Below the pieces are notes generated by a model that worked only from the letters and a program-made list of their open reading frames with translations, did not search any database and had not been told where the DNA came from. A stretch of 64,000 nt of DNA from assembly GCF_001632365.1 (NCBI RefSeq), contig NW_024468510.1:250310-314309 (forward strand). Reading direction: 5' to 3'. Positions 9,873 to 21,477 of this stretch are shown in pieces. The first letter of the stretch is position 1. Each line of letters begins with the position of its first letter. The translations under genes and the position numbers were made by a program. This DNA is from Laetiporus sulphureus 93-53. Taxonomy: Eukaryota; Basidiomycota; Agaricomycetes; Polyporales; Laetiporaceae.

Positions 9873-12800
9873 TTATCGAGCCATGGTGACTTTTGAAGTC
9901 TGTCCATGGCCATGCGGACGCGCTTGCCCTTGGACGGTCGACGTTTTGAACCCTAGCTGCCGCATCACAGTCAATAGGTCCGCCTTCTGCACCGGCTTCG
10001 AGATATACGCCGCAAACAGGTCCTTGTTGACATCGAACGAATCCGATCCACTATAGGCACTGACAGCGACGATTGGCGTGTGTTGGTTCTTGTTGTTGGT
10101 GTTTTTGATGTATCGCGCAGCTCCTTCGCCATCAACTGCATGACAAGGTCAGCTTAAAGCGACCCCTTCAACTTAAGTGAGTACTCACGTATAGGCATAT
10201 GAAGGTCCATCAGGATACAATCAAACTCTGTAATGAATATCAATTAGCAACGGTACGTTGAGTTCAAGAGAACTAGACTAACTGATGTCACCCATAGCGA
10301 CGCTAATCGCCTCAGAGCCGTCCGCCACCACAACACACCGACATCCAAGACGAATGAGTAACGTCTCGATGATCTTTGCAGTGATCGGATTATCTTCAGC
10401 CAACAAACAAGTGACAGCGCGATCACTGGGGTCCGGTGCCTTCTTCAGATCTATTGAAGCAACCGATGATGGCGGGCTGCCCAGCTCATACTGGAGAGGC
10501 AGCTGTGTCGTCGTCGGCCATGACGCGTCCGATGAAACACAGCTTTCGCCTGTGGTCGACACTGAGGCAGTTCTCAGCCGACTGGGCATGGAATTCCGTC
10601 GCAAGACATCGCCTTCCAAGTGATTGAGCTTGAAACGCTCCACGGTACCATACTCCGACGGCTTCCGTACGTGGTTGCCTGCCGTACTGCCAGGGGTGGG
10701 AGGCCCGCGTGACATTGACGATGCAATTGATGATGTCGATGTAGCGGGCGACGGTGGATTCGTAGTCGACGGCTTGCTCACAGTATCAGTCGAGATCGTC
10801 ACGTTCGATGGCTTCCTGGAATTCACACGTGCTGATATGCTCTTCCTCCGAGCATGGACGTTCGTCGGCTCAGAAAGCGTGTGGGCAAGCGGTACCATCT
10901 GATCCGTCTTCATCTTACGGATCACATCATCATTGGCCTGCTTCAAGACAGGGAGGTTCTTGAAGCTGAAAGATCCGAAGTCGCCATCCGGCTCCTCATG
11001 GGTGGTAACGGAGGCAGGCGCTGATACAATTGACGAGTCTATCGCCTCCGCTGCTGTAGGAGGACTTTCAGAGACATGAGCTCCAGTCGAAGTTGGCTGC
11101 TCAGGCTCGTGGAATAATTGCAGCACGGCTCCTCGCGGATCGAAGTAATCCGTCGACTCTGGATCTGTCACCTGTGGAATGAATGCCGCTTCGGTAGTCG
11201 TGACCTTATCCCAGTCGATGCCATTGAAGAACGGATGAGCCTTAACTTCGTCGGCGCCATTGGCACCTAAGCGTTCCGTCGGATCCAGTGTCAGTAGCCG
11301 TTGAATGAAATCCTTGGCGTTCGGGGAGATTTCGAGATATTCTTCATGCCAGTCGATATGTCCGGAGAGGATGTTCTCGAACACCTTCTCAGGTGTATCG
11401 TTGTGGAAGGGAGGAATACCGTACAAGAACTCGTACGTGATCACACCCAATGCCCACTACAAATAGAGAGTGAACAGAGGAGTACATGGATTGATTAGAA
11501 AATGCACTTACCCAATCGACGGCTGCATCATCCCCTCGGAGACCAAGAATTGTTTCCGGCGCAAGATAGTCAGGCGTGCCGACGACCTTCTGTTCGCCAG
11601 GGGGCGTGCCACCAGGAGTAGGATGTGAGCGGAGATCGGTCGTGAGTTCTGTCGCGAACGACTGCAAGGGAGATTCGTTGTGATTAAGGTTCCTGCTAGC
11701 CGTCCTCCGAAGGGGAAAGAGCCCAGACCCTTGCAAGGATTCCGACCCACTAGATTCGCTAACATCATCTGAAACGGACACATAAGGCGACGACCCTAGG
11801 CGAGGAACCGAGTTTGTCCTCTGGCTGAAGTACGAACCTCCCAGGTGCAGTTCGGATGGAAACATCGGAGAAGAGGACATATATGCGGAATCGATCGACG
11901 GTGGTCGAGATCCCGGACTGTACCTTGAGCGGGTACGTAGGCCGCGGTCGAAAGAGAGCTGAGAATCGCGTGTTTGACGACCCAGCAGACCGATCCTACT
12001 TAGGCCAAAATCGGTGAGTTTGAGGTGACCATGCTGGTCGATTAGCAAATTATCCGGCTTTAGGTCACTATACGAAACTCAGGTGAGAAATGACAGATAA
12101 GCCGACTCAAATGAAGGACATACCGATGTACTATACCACGTTCATGCAGATACTCTAAGCCAAGAACAACCTCTGCTATGTAGTTGCGCGTCCACTCCTC
12201 CGGTAACGAACCGAGAGACTTGATGAGGGCGGCACAATCACCACCATTGAGGTACTCCATGACTAGATACAAATTCTCCTTGCTCTGGAAAGTGAAATAG
12301 AGCTTGGCGACAAATGGCGACTCGGCCTGCTTCATGAGGATCATGCGCTCCGCCTTCACATTCGTGATCTGATTCTTCGCGATCATGTCCGCCTTCTTCA
12401 ACACCTTGATCGCAAAGTAGTCACCCGTCGCTTTCTTTCTCGCGAGGAAGACGGACCCAAATGCGCCCTTGCTGATGGGCTTGATGATCTCAAAGTCCTT
12501 GATGGACGTAGGGGTCGATCTCGACAACGGCGCGACAGAGGGTAAACGCGGAGACAGCGGCGTACTGGATATAGAATTGGTGGGGCTAATAATGGGTTGT
12601 GCCGCGGTTGAATGCCGCCGCCGTCCCCCGCGTCTTTGGTGCGTGGATGAAGCGTCCTCGGGTGACACAAGGGGTGATAGGGGAGGAGTGACCAGTAGTC
12701 TAGGTTCCAAGGCACCGAGGGATGGTTTCTGCCGTACTGTCGAATGACTGTGACCCTCGTTAAGGTCCATCGGAGGAAGCATGTCTTCCGAGGTATCCGG

Positions 12801-15800
12801 AGCAATAATCGGTTGGGCCAATGCAAGGGGAGAAGAAACAGAAGATGGAGTAGACGAACGAGTTTGGAACGTCGGCATAGGGTATGCTGGAACAGGGGCA
12901 ACTGGGGCAAGCGGCAAGCTGGGAGTAGATGAAGTCGTGATGCTCGCACTCCGGACTCGCCCAGTAGGAAATAGTATCGGGGATGCGGAAGCCAACGGCG
13001 TCGGTTCCGGAGAGGTCGTTTGACCAGCACCGAACGCGTATTCCGATGTATTACTGGAATGGTCGCCATCCTCTCCGCCCTCCTCCTCCTCTTCACCCTC
13101 CTCTTCTTCCTCCTCCTCGTCCACATCTTCCATCTGCGACAACGTTTGCGCAACCCGCTCCTCCCACTCTTGCCGTACCTTCTCCGAATACCTGATGGTA
13201 TTCTGCATGCGCACCACATTGTCGATCTTCTGCCGCATAACACGCTCCGCGTCCTCGATGAGCTGCGTGAGGGCCGCATCCTCAATCTGGGGCTTAACCC
13301 ACCGCCGCACCTGTGACATCTTCCGCTCAGACTCGGGCGAAAGCATGCGCTGTCGTTCGATCGGTTCTGACGATTCCTCTTCCTTCAGCACCGGGATCGA
13401 CACCTCGCTCGCAAGCTGCAAAATGTCCTCGAGCTGCTCAAGCACGTGTCGTTGGAATTTCTTGAGTGTCATCTTCTTCAACTTGATCGGGGCACGGAGC
13501 TTCTGCAATGGCGACGATGAGCCAGGAGACGTCGACGTCTGGAATATTGGCATTCCACGGTATTCCGGTGCGTTTATGGGTGACGAACGGTCTAGCGCAG
13601 CCTGCAGATCCCTTATGGTATTGCGCAATTCCGCGATCGATTCGTTGCATTCACCAATCTCGGCTTCGAGCCGGTGCGTCTCCGCGCATGTCTCGTTGTG
13701 CTTCTCAAAGAACCACGACGGGACCGTGCATTCGCATATACGGCACAAGATAGGCGCCGTATTGATCGGCTGTGCGAACGGGAAGGGTGTGACAGGCTCG
13801 CTTGGACGCCGTTCACCGAAACCCACCTGCCCTGCTTCAGCAGCCGGCAGCTCCTCGCCGATCTCCCCAGACTCGAGCAGGATGGACGGAGGCGCCTGCA
13901 GATACTCCGGCACTCCGACTGGCTTGACAACCCACATTGTATGCGTGGGTGTACCATCTTCTCGGTCGATCATGAGCATACCCTTGCCCTCCATCTGCTG
14001 GTACAGAACATTGCTTGGTGACGAGTCTATTTCGGGCTCGGAGACCTTGAGTTTGAATCGAGCCTCGACGGTACGGGAGTCATCTTCCAGGAGACGCCGC
14101 GACGCGTCACGGAAGACATGCCAATCGGAAGGTGCGAGCAGCCTCGACACACGAGTACCAATGAGACCATCCGGGTCACTCCTGCATTGAGACCAGATAT
14201 CAAGTCAGTTTGCCTGTCAATTGTGACTATAGTGCAATTCTCACGTACCCGACGACGTTACGCCAGGCATAGTTAATCCAGATGAAATGGTCACCATCGA
14301 GACTAAGTTCCAATACGATGTTCTGGTTCTGGGCGGTCTCCGCCTGCAACCGTAACCGCTCAGTAGCCAATACCCGAGCAGACTCCGTGTTGTCAGAAAA
14401 CTTCGAAGTGACCGCGGGGTGCTCCTGTTCCTTATGCGGAGTTATCGACAAATCCTTGGGAACCTCGTCTCGCGAACGACGCTGCTGACTCATCGTCCGC
14501 GACATCCGTAACCTACTGTCGTCCTCCTTCGTCTGCCCACCCCCTGCCTGCTCTTGCCGCAAAGATGGTGTCGGCGCTGCGGGCTCCTCCTCCGCCGGCT
14601 TCAAGACGAACGTGAGCGACTCCTCCTGCTCATCATCGTTATCGTCGAAGTTCCAGAACTGTTTCTCCGCCTCCCACCATTCCACCACTCGGCTCAAGCT
14701 CGCGATCGCGAGCAGCACCTGCACGTACCAATTGCGCCCATGCCAGTCCGGATGCTCATCCCACACTTTACCGATGTTTTGCACACGCTGCACGAGCTGC
14801 TCGCACACCTTCGGCTGTGCCGTGAGCTGGCTCAACGACATATCCTGCACATCCTGGGCTACACCGATGATCTCATAGAGCGTCGACATGATCGGATCGA
14901 TAGGGTCATCTACGAGGATACGCGATGAACGCCGGGTGTTCGACTGTTCTGTGTGTGGGCGTGGAAGCGGCGATCGTGAGCGGGAGGTCGATCGAGAGCT
15001 GGCAGTGGAACGAGTCGCGCGAGTGGAGATGTGGATTGTGCGAGATAACCTGCGGTTGGCAAGTGTTTGGCCGCTCCATTCCCTCGCCGGTCCTACAGCA
15101 GCACCCTGCTTGCGCGGACTGCTGATAAGTTCAGGAGGAGGGGTAGGGCTGGTCGTTGCACTCAGAACAGGACTGGACGTCCCGGTGCTCGGTGCGGCAA
15201 GGTTTGTGAGGGACCGATCCCGCGGAAGGGTGGGATGCCTGCGAAGAGAGGCGGGGCTGGTGGAGCATACCGACGCTGTGAGAAGCCCGGGCGACGGAGG
15301 CCCGCCGGTCAGCGCGTGTTGGCTTGCTTGATCTTCATCGGGGAACGCACGTTGTCGGCTATGAGAACTTCCCTCCGGCTCAGCCTCATAGCCACCGTCA
15401 GAGCTCACGCTCACATTGTCCGTCTGGAGAAGGGCGGACCTGAGCTCCGCTGGCTGAAGAAAAAAGGGCTCACGCAGAGGTTCCGGCTCGGCTGTAGAGG
15501 ACTCGCGATCCCGGCCACGCTCGCGCTGTTCACGTTCGGACTCTGCCTCATGATCGCCGTCTCTGAGGCGCTCCTCGAAGAACGCGGTGATGGAATTAAC
15601 GACGCGGGCAAGCTCCTTATCGCACTCTGCCTTTGCAGCTTTGAGCCGACGCGTAACATGGCGTCTCACGAAGGGCATGGAGACGGTGTTTGTACCGGAA
15701 CCAGAGGCGCTCGTGGTGGCATTGCTGCTGGAATGCGAGTGGGACTGGATGGGGGGCAGAACGGCTTCGGGAGAGAAGACAAGAGGGCTGGGGGGTTGGC

Positions 15801-15828
15801 GGCGCGCGAGGCTCGAGTCGGAGGACAT
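9873..15828 (-). CDS. RIM15: Rim15-like PAS / AGC-kinase / response-regulator protein
   Basis: A very large protein of about 1,850 residues with the full Rim15 layout. The start MSSDSSLARRQPPSP at 15828 leads through a Ser-rich N-terminus to a PAS domain spanning the intron at about 14170-14245. Next comes a C2HC-type zinc motif (CRICEC...HNETC, near 13650-13730). The protein kinase domain has a glycine loop ISKGAFGSVFLA, catalytic lysine AIKVLKK, HRDLKPDNLL across an intron at 12062-12123, DFGLSR, and GTPDYLAPE. About 130 residues of Ser-rich insert lie between DFG and APE, as in Greatwall/Rim15 kinases. The C-terminus is a receiver domain: LLAEDNP, phospho-acceptor-position Asp in LMDLHMPI, and the lysine in YISKP. 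It ends SKVTMAR at 9873-9875. Orthologues act downstream of TOR and PKA at entry to quiescence by phosphorylating Igo/ENSA-type PP2A inhibitors. The gene is divergent from the bS18m gene. Confidence 0.93.
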
Positions 15829-16646
15829 GTAGGCCCTGGGATGGGTGCTACTGTCGGAGAAGGCGAGTCCGAGAACGAGACAGAACCTACGGTGGCCGTA
15901 TCAGAGCGGGCGGGGGTGGGTAAACGATGGAGAGGTATCAGAGGGGAAGAGACGGAGGCGGCAGAGGAGAGTTTGGGTGATGTTCAGGGCGACATAGACA
16001 TGCGATAGGCGATGTGTGCAAGCTGGATACGAGGTGAGGAGGGTTGGTGACCAGAGCGGGGACGGACCATCGTCAAATCTAGCAGAGGGGCCTCGGCACC
16101 CGCATTTCACACACTACTGCTTCCTGCCTTTTCGGGTAATTCTGCGTATTCCCACAATTATTTATTCGCGACAAGTTCTCCCCACGCTCTGCTCGCATCC
16201 CTGCCCACGCGATGCCTGCTGTGGACCAGAGAATGAAGTGACGCAGGCACGAGCTGAATGCTGATTGGAGTTTCGCCCGCCGCGGACTGTCCGCGCACTG
16301 AGTCAGCGCCGTCTGCATTCCAACGCACTCCCCGGGGTCCGCGCGCTGGGAGAAACCTGTATCCACCGCCCTCGCTGCAGACCTCGGCAGACATCCTCTC
16401 CTCCCCGCATATTCGGGACCAACATTGCCATCGACTTCTTCCCTGACGTCCGCTGCGATAACGAGCAGTACATCCGCATCCCACGCGTGGTCACCTGCCC
16501 TGCATTCCGTCCTTCTGATACACTCGGAAGCCTTGGTACCGCCCTTCTCTCCTGCGATCCCGCTCTGTTCTCATCACCCTTGTCTCACAGCCCTCATCAT
16601 TGCGAACAACTCACTGCGGACCCTGACCCTAGTTTTAAACGATCAA
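15829..16646. promoter_or_regulatory. Divergent intergenic region between RIM15 and bS18m
   Basis: Eight hundred bases separate the two start codons and should hold both promoters and 5' leaders. Open frames cross it on both strands, but none shows coding character or joins to either gene in phase. I see no classical TATA box close to either ATG. Confidence 0.4.
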
Positions 16647-17376
16647 ATGTTCTCTCTTACCAATTCCATACGCGCTGCCGTCCGCCAATGTCAGGCTCCT
16701 TCGCGTTGGAGGAGCCCTGTCATAACTATCGCAAGTCGGCTAAATTCTACGTCTGTTGCTGGCGAGTCTCTCGGTGAATTGTCAGAACTCCTCGCGAAGG
16801 AGGGCAACGCGCCCAGCGTCCGAGGTGCGCCGACCCATCTCACCTCAAGTCTGGCAATATCTGACAGTAATATATCTACAGATCAAGAACTGTTGGACCC
16901 GGTCATCAGAGGGAATCCAAACCTCAAGGGTTTCCGGTCGGGCAGGGTGCGCGCTATCCTCTGGACTCTACCTTGGCACCTCACTAACCCCCCCCCCCCC
17001 ACAGTTCGTCAAGCCCGCCTCGTTCACGTACAATCAACGCGTCAGGAAGCAACGTATGGCCAAGCGGCCGCTCCTCGGTCCAGATGCTCGCGAATCTCGC
17101 GAACTCGACGTCTTTTACCAGCTCGAGCTCGACCCACTCGACGAGTGTATGAACACGTCCCTCCTCTCAGAATTTGTCACCGAGATGGGCAAGATCAAGC
17201 GCCGTTCAGAGACCAAGCTTACCTGGCGAAATCAGCGCCGTGTTGGCAAGGCGATCCGGCGCGCAAAGATGATGGGTCTCATCCCTATCTTAAGCCGGCG
17301 GCCGCTCAGCACGATCAACGAGGGACACTATTACAGGCGTGCGGCGAATTTTAAAAGGACTGGGTATTTGGCATGA
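16647..17376 (+). CDS. Mitochondrial small-subunit ribosomal protein bS18m
   Basis: Two exons, 16647-16946 and 17005-17376, give 223 residues. The N-terminus MFSLTNSIRAAVRQC is Arg/Ser-rich and suits a mitochondrial targeting peptide. The bS18 core is clear in the second exon: LLSEFVTEMGKIKRRSETKL followed by WRNQRRVGKAIRRAKMMGL, matching the bacterial S18 pattern of a short N-terminal segment and an RNA-binding helix ending in GLxP. The C-terminus continues past the bacterial end with a fungal extension ending KRTGYLA. The 58-base intron has a GTGCGC donor and, unusually, a run of 13 C (16988-17000) directly before ACAG. bS18 sits on the platform of the small mitoribosomal subunit. Confidence 0.9.
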
Positions 17377-19852
17377 TCCTGCATCTTTCGGCGTATTTGG
17401 CACGTAGAATTTTGATGTTATGTCGAGGGTCCGCGAAAAACCGGACGCAATGGCAGCCGTCCTCTGAAACCCCATCTACGCAAGGGATGATCGCAGTGGT
17501 GCCCGTGCGGTTGTTGGAGGAAGGGCTGTGGTTCTTGAAACACTGGCTGGAGAACCACGTACTGATCACTGCATGTTCTTCGCTGATACGGTTGCTTGCG
17601 AACTTGATGCTCGGCGCCTTGCACAATCTGAGTGACTATGGCAATGACAGTTCCTCTGGCTCTCGCACGCCAGGGCTGGTTCCCTGCACACCAGTAGCAA
17701 GGACCAAAAGCCAGTCCTACAACTTGGTACGTCCCCATTGTATTCAAACCGCCACAAGATGACGCGTGCCCCGGACGCCTCGTGAACTGGACAAGTCCAC
17801 CGTACTTGTGCCTAAGGTGGTCCAAGGCAACGGGCGATCCCACCTCCGCCGACAGCCCTCAAATCGCGGACATCACGAGGATCTTCGAGCCGGGCATTCG
17901 GCAGGTTTCGCAACACGCATGCGTCACCAGATGAAATGTGCAGCTGCGAACAAGGGAATCAATATGGGCCGAGACCGCAGGGAATTTTGCAACGATGTCA
18001 TCGCGGCTCCGTTCCCTCGTTTACAATTTACTCGAGCGCGCGACCTCTGGGACTCTGTCACCGGCACGGCCACACCCTGTGATCACACCAGCCCTTCGAT
18101 GCGCCAATGCTGGAAGTTAGGAAGCGCGTTTGCCTCCGAATGGAGGTCACCAGACTGCGGGTGATGACATGAATTGTGATAGCAATCTCGTTCGGCGGCC
18201 TCTCTGCTGTCATGCCGAGTGCGTTGAAGCGCTTCAAATGTTAACTGCGACGAAAAACGGTCCGCACTAAGACAACAAAAGGAGAGAGGCGCATGTTGAT
18301 CGCTGGCTATCGGGACCGTGAAGAGTGGGCTGCAAGGTGAACTCGCGTAGCGGACACGCGCCTGGCATGTATGACTTCCTGCCAGGCACGAAGTGAGGAT
18401 CGCGGATGACCTACTGATGCAAGCGTTGTTTTTAGGTCAGCGTGACTGTATCACAAAAGGGATTCGTGAGTCCGGGAAAGTACGTACACGTGAAAGCGCT
18501 TCGTGCTTCGTCGCTGAATACAAGCTCATAATGGAATGTTCACTTGCTTCATAGGGTTTCTGCCTGACGATCACGATGCTTAGACGGCAAAGAACTATCC
18601 AACAATGGATGAAATTCATGAGAACGAGGAGACGCGACAGAGGGGAACGGACCAAACCTTGTATGGCACCTTGATGAAAACACCTTAGTCCCTACAGAAG
18701 ACGGACACAAGGTGGACACGCCCCACCCTGCGGCTGAAGGATGCTAACTCTGTCCTCCTTATCAGCTCGCTGACTTGGGACGTACGTCAGCTAAATGACG
18801 TCTCTCGGCAGGATGCGAGAATGCTGGCACCCGCGCGTTCGTCGCTTATTGCTGTCGCGCCTTATCCAGCAATTGTGATGGTGGCTTTTGGCTGCATGGC
18901 AGAACCATTTTGGCGAATATGAAGTGTGTTTTTCAGCGTAATGGCCGAAAGCTTAGCACGATGTGAAGTGACGTTGTCGGAGCGTTCGGCCTATTAGAAG
19001 GGTGGTCGGTTCCGAGCGGATACGCTTTTCCGTGTTCATAGGCGACTTCGTTTCCTTCCGGGTCCTCCGTTGAGGACTGAACCGCTTTAGCTACCGATTC
19101 TTGGTGTCCGAGCGTCCTCTTTGCTCAAGATTACAGCAAGTCTTCTGGACGATGAGTAGAAGTCTATTCCCGTGGCGGCAAGACCAACCTTGTTGGCGCT
19201 GCGCTGTAAGCCTATAACGGTTCTCAAATGCAAAAGCTCGAGTTTGATGCCACACGTTCGCGCCGCGACAATTCACACAGTGCCGGGTAACACCATACCG
19301 AGCCGATTCTTAGTTGGATCTCTGTGCCTCCAGTGTGTCACAGAGCGATGAACACTCACCACTACGACCACCATTGCGCTGGAGGCATATTCAGTTCACT
19401 GTGCTCCATGTAACGCAATTCCATATCCAGCAGTGAACCACGTTCGAATAAAACACGCGCATGTGCGAGTTCAGCTGGCAGGTTCTCCCGTGGAGGTTCC
19501 TCAAAATGATGCACGTAGTGTTCATGGGAGATCAAATGAGACGTGTCAGAGCAGAAGCCCGTCTTCTGTAATTATTAAACGTGTCACTATCAATATCAGG
19601 TTCCTATGGAGGGTGAAACTATGTGATGGCACTTCTTGGAGCCTCCCACACAGCACCGTTCAATATGATTTGCATAGCAACGACCGTCTCTCTCTCTGAG
19701 AAACGGATCGGTAGTTTCTTAAGGAAGCTTTGTTTTTGCCTTTGAAACTACGAATGGACAACCAACGGCGATTAATGTTCACACTCCAAGCCGGCAACTG
19801 CTATCGCTGCAATTACACTCGTTACTGTAGATGTTACTTGGTTATAAACTGA
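17377..19852. other. Gene-poor interval, no supported gene
   Basis: Nearly 2.5 kb between convergent neighbours, with no recognisable protein, repeat array or transposon ends. On the minus strand 17750-17430 several frames are open at once (one reads GTYQVVGLAFGPCYW), but no start/splice combination gave a convincing product. Scattered short open frames at 18.4-18.7 and 19.4-19.7 kb are also unconvincing. Confidence 0.35.
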
Positions 19853-21477
19853 TCAAGCGCCGTCATCCCTCTTCAATTCCGCAATCGCGATGAGACCGCG
19901 GCATTCCCATATCTTCGCCACCCTCAGCCCTGCCCGCGCCGCCAAAGCATCAAGCATCTCAGGAGTACGCTCCATCCCATTGTGGCATGCCATCATGGTC
20001 AGGTCGTGGTGGTTGCCGAACTGGCTCGCGTATCCATAGTTCGGCGGAAGTGGAGGCGGCGCTGCTTTCAGTCGAGGCGAACCCACGGTCGTATGGATGA
20101 TTTGATCGGCGATCAGAATGATGGAGTTTGGGCCCATCGCCTTACGGATGTGGGTGAGGATGGTTACGCAGTTATCGTCCGGCCAATCATGTCTGTGGAA
20201 GAAAGATGTCAAGAATATTTGCAATTGCCAACTTGAAACAGTACACCCACAGAATGTATCGCATGAAGTAGACGTCAGCTCGCTTGATTGGCTGCTCCGC
20301 GAAGAAATTGTGAGTCAAGAGCCGTACTCGGCCCGTTTGCAGCGCCTCTGGGTACTCGCGCATCCAAATGGACTCAGCCTGCTTGATAGTGGACGCACGG
20401 TCCTCGACGACGAACTTAAGGTTCGGGAATTTCTTCGCCAAATCGAGACTGGTGCCGCCTGGAGAGAAACAATTCAAGTCAGTGTAGCTCAAGTATACAG
20501 TTCCAGACTTCTCTACTCACCAGCTCCTCCGCCAACATCCACGATGGTACTCGAGCCAAGAGCTTCCCAAGGGTAGTCTATGCGCTTTTGAGCAAGTAAT
20601 TCTAGTCCGATGATGCACGATCACATACCTGCATACATTCCATTCGCGAAAGCATGACCACCTCCCACCATTCCAAGAGCCCAGATCTCGAGTGACGGGT
20701 TCGGTTTGATACTACCATCAGGTTGTTGGATTTGCTGTTCTAGATATTCCCAAACGGTGAAGTGATCATCGATGGCTTCCTGCCACGCAGAGACACGGTT
20801 GGATGTGGAATACGTTTTGGCAGGGTCGAATAACAATGACTTCAGTTTGTCCGACGCGGTGTACATTTCCATGGCGCTGCAAGTTATGGGTCAGCGGATT
20901 CACTTCAAAACTACACCCGGCACTCACTGTAAGAGCAGCCAACATCGCAGATATTGATCACCAACTAGACATTGGCTAGTGCGATTGTTGGCGAAATAGC
21001 CATCCTTGACCTCGGTGAAGATGTGGACAGTACAGAGAGTACGCATTACCCGTGCTGAGAAAGCATGTTAATGCTGTTTTTTTAAATCACCAAGAGGAAT
21101 CACTCACTCAACTTCTGCGCATCGATTCCGACTCTCTTGCCGATGGCAACTGCAGACATTCCCTCAGCAGGGTTTGCCTCTGCGATAACATCGGCCACGC
21201 GAGCCTCTACAGCGATGTGCAGTGCTCGCGCGGTGAAGAATGAACAAGTGATCTCGGAGAGGCGGCTAGCTGGTTCTTGCACTAGATCCGTGACCATCCC
21301 ATAAGCACCGGTGATGACACGGCGCGCTTCGTACATTTCCGGTGAAGGAAGGGAAGCATCGGAAATGGCGGCCAGGGACTCTTCCTGAGCCTCCCATTCC
21401 TTGATCATGACTTCCGATGCATCAGTGAGCATGCGGACCAACGAACGTAGCTGCACCGCTTTCTCTGACGCAGACAT
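19853..21477 (-). CDS. SAM-dependent class II (COMT-like) O-methyltransferase
   Basis: About six exons join on the minus strand from ATG 21477 (MSASEKAVQLRSLVRM) to TGA at 19853. The N-terminal helical region contains the dimerisation/winged-helix part (FFTARALHIAVEARVADVI, a typical methyltransferase-dimerisation-like pattern). The Rossmann part begins at STIVDVGGGAGGTSLDLA, the glycine-rich SAM motif I. It continues with the acidic strand KFVVEDRA, then RADVYFMRYILHDWPDDNC, where HDWPDD is the motif found in plant and fungal caffeate-type O-methyltransferases, and ends in IWECRGLIAIAELKRDD. The enzyme should methylate a hydroxyl on a small aromatic or polyketide molecule. No synthase, P450 or transporter gene lies nearby, so this is probably a stand-alone enzyme rather than part of a cluster. 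The substrate cannot be told. Confidence 0.88.

Noticed and set aside
12398..14190. Long open frames on both strands inside the RIM15 gene
   Set aside because: They are shadows of the Ser/Pro/Arg-rich codons of the kinase gene, whose own frame carries PAS, zinc and kinase motifs.
15067..16008. 313-codon plus-strand frame
   Set aside because: Antisense shadow of the RIM15 N-terminal exon; Gly/Arg-rich with no domain.
17418..17843. Minus-strand 142-codon frame downstream of bS18m
   Set aside because: It opens with GTG, two other frames are equally open, and no family is recognised; it is probably 3' flanking DNA.
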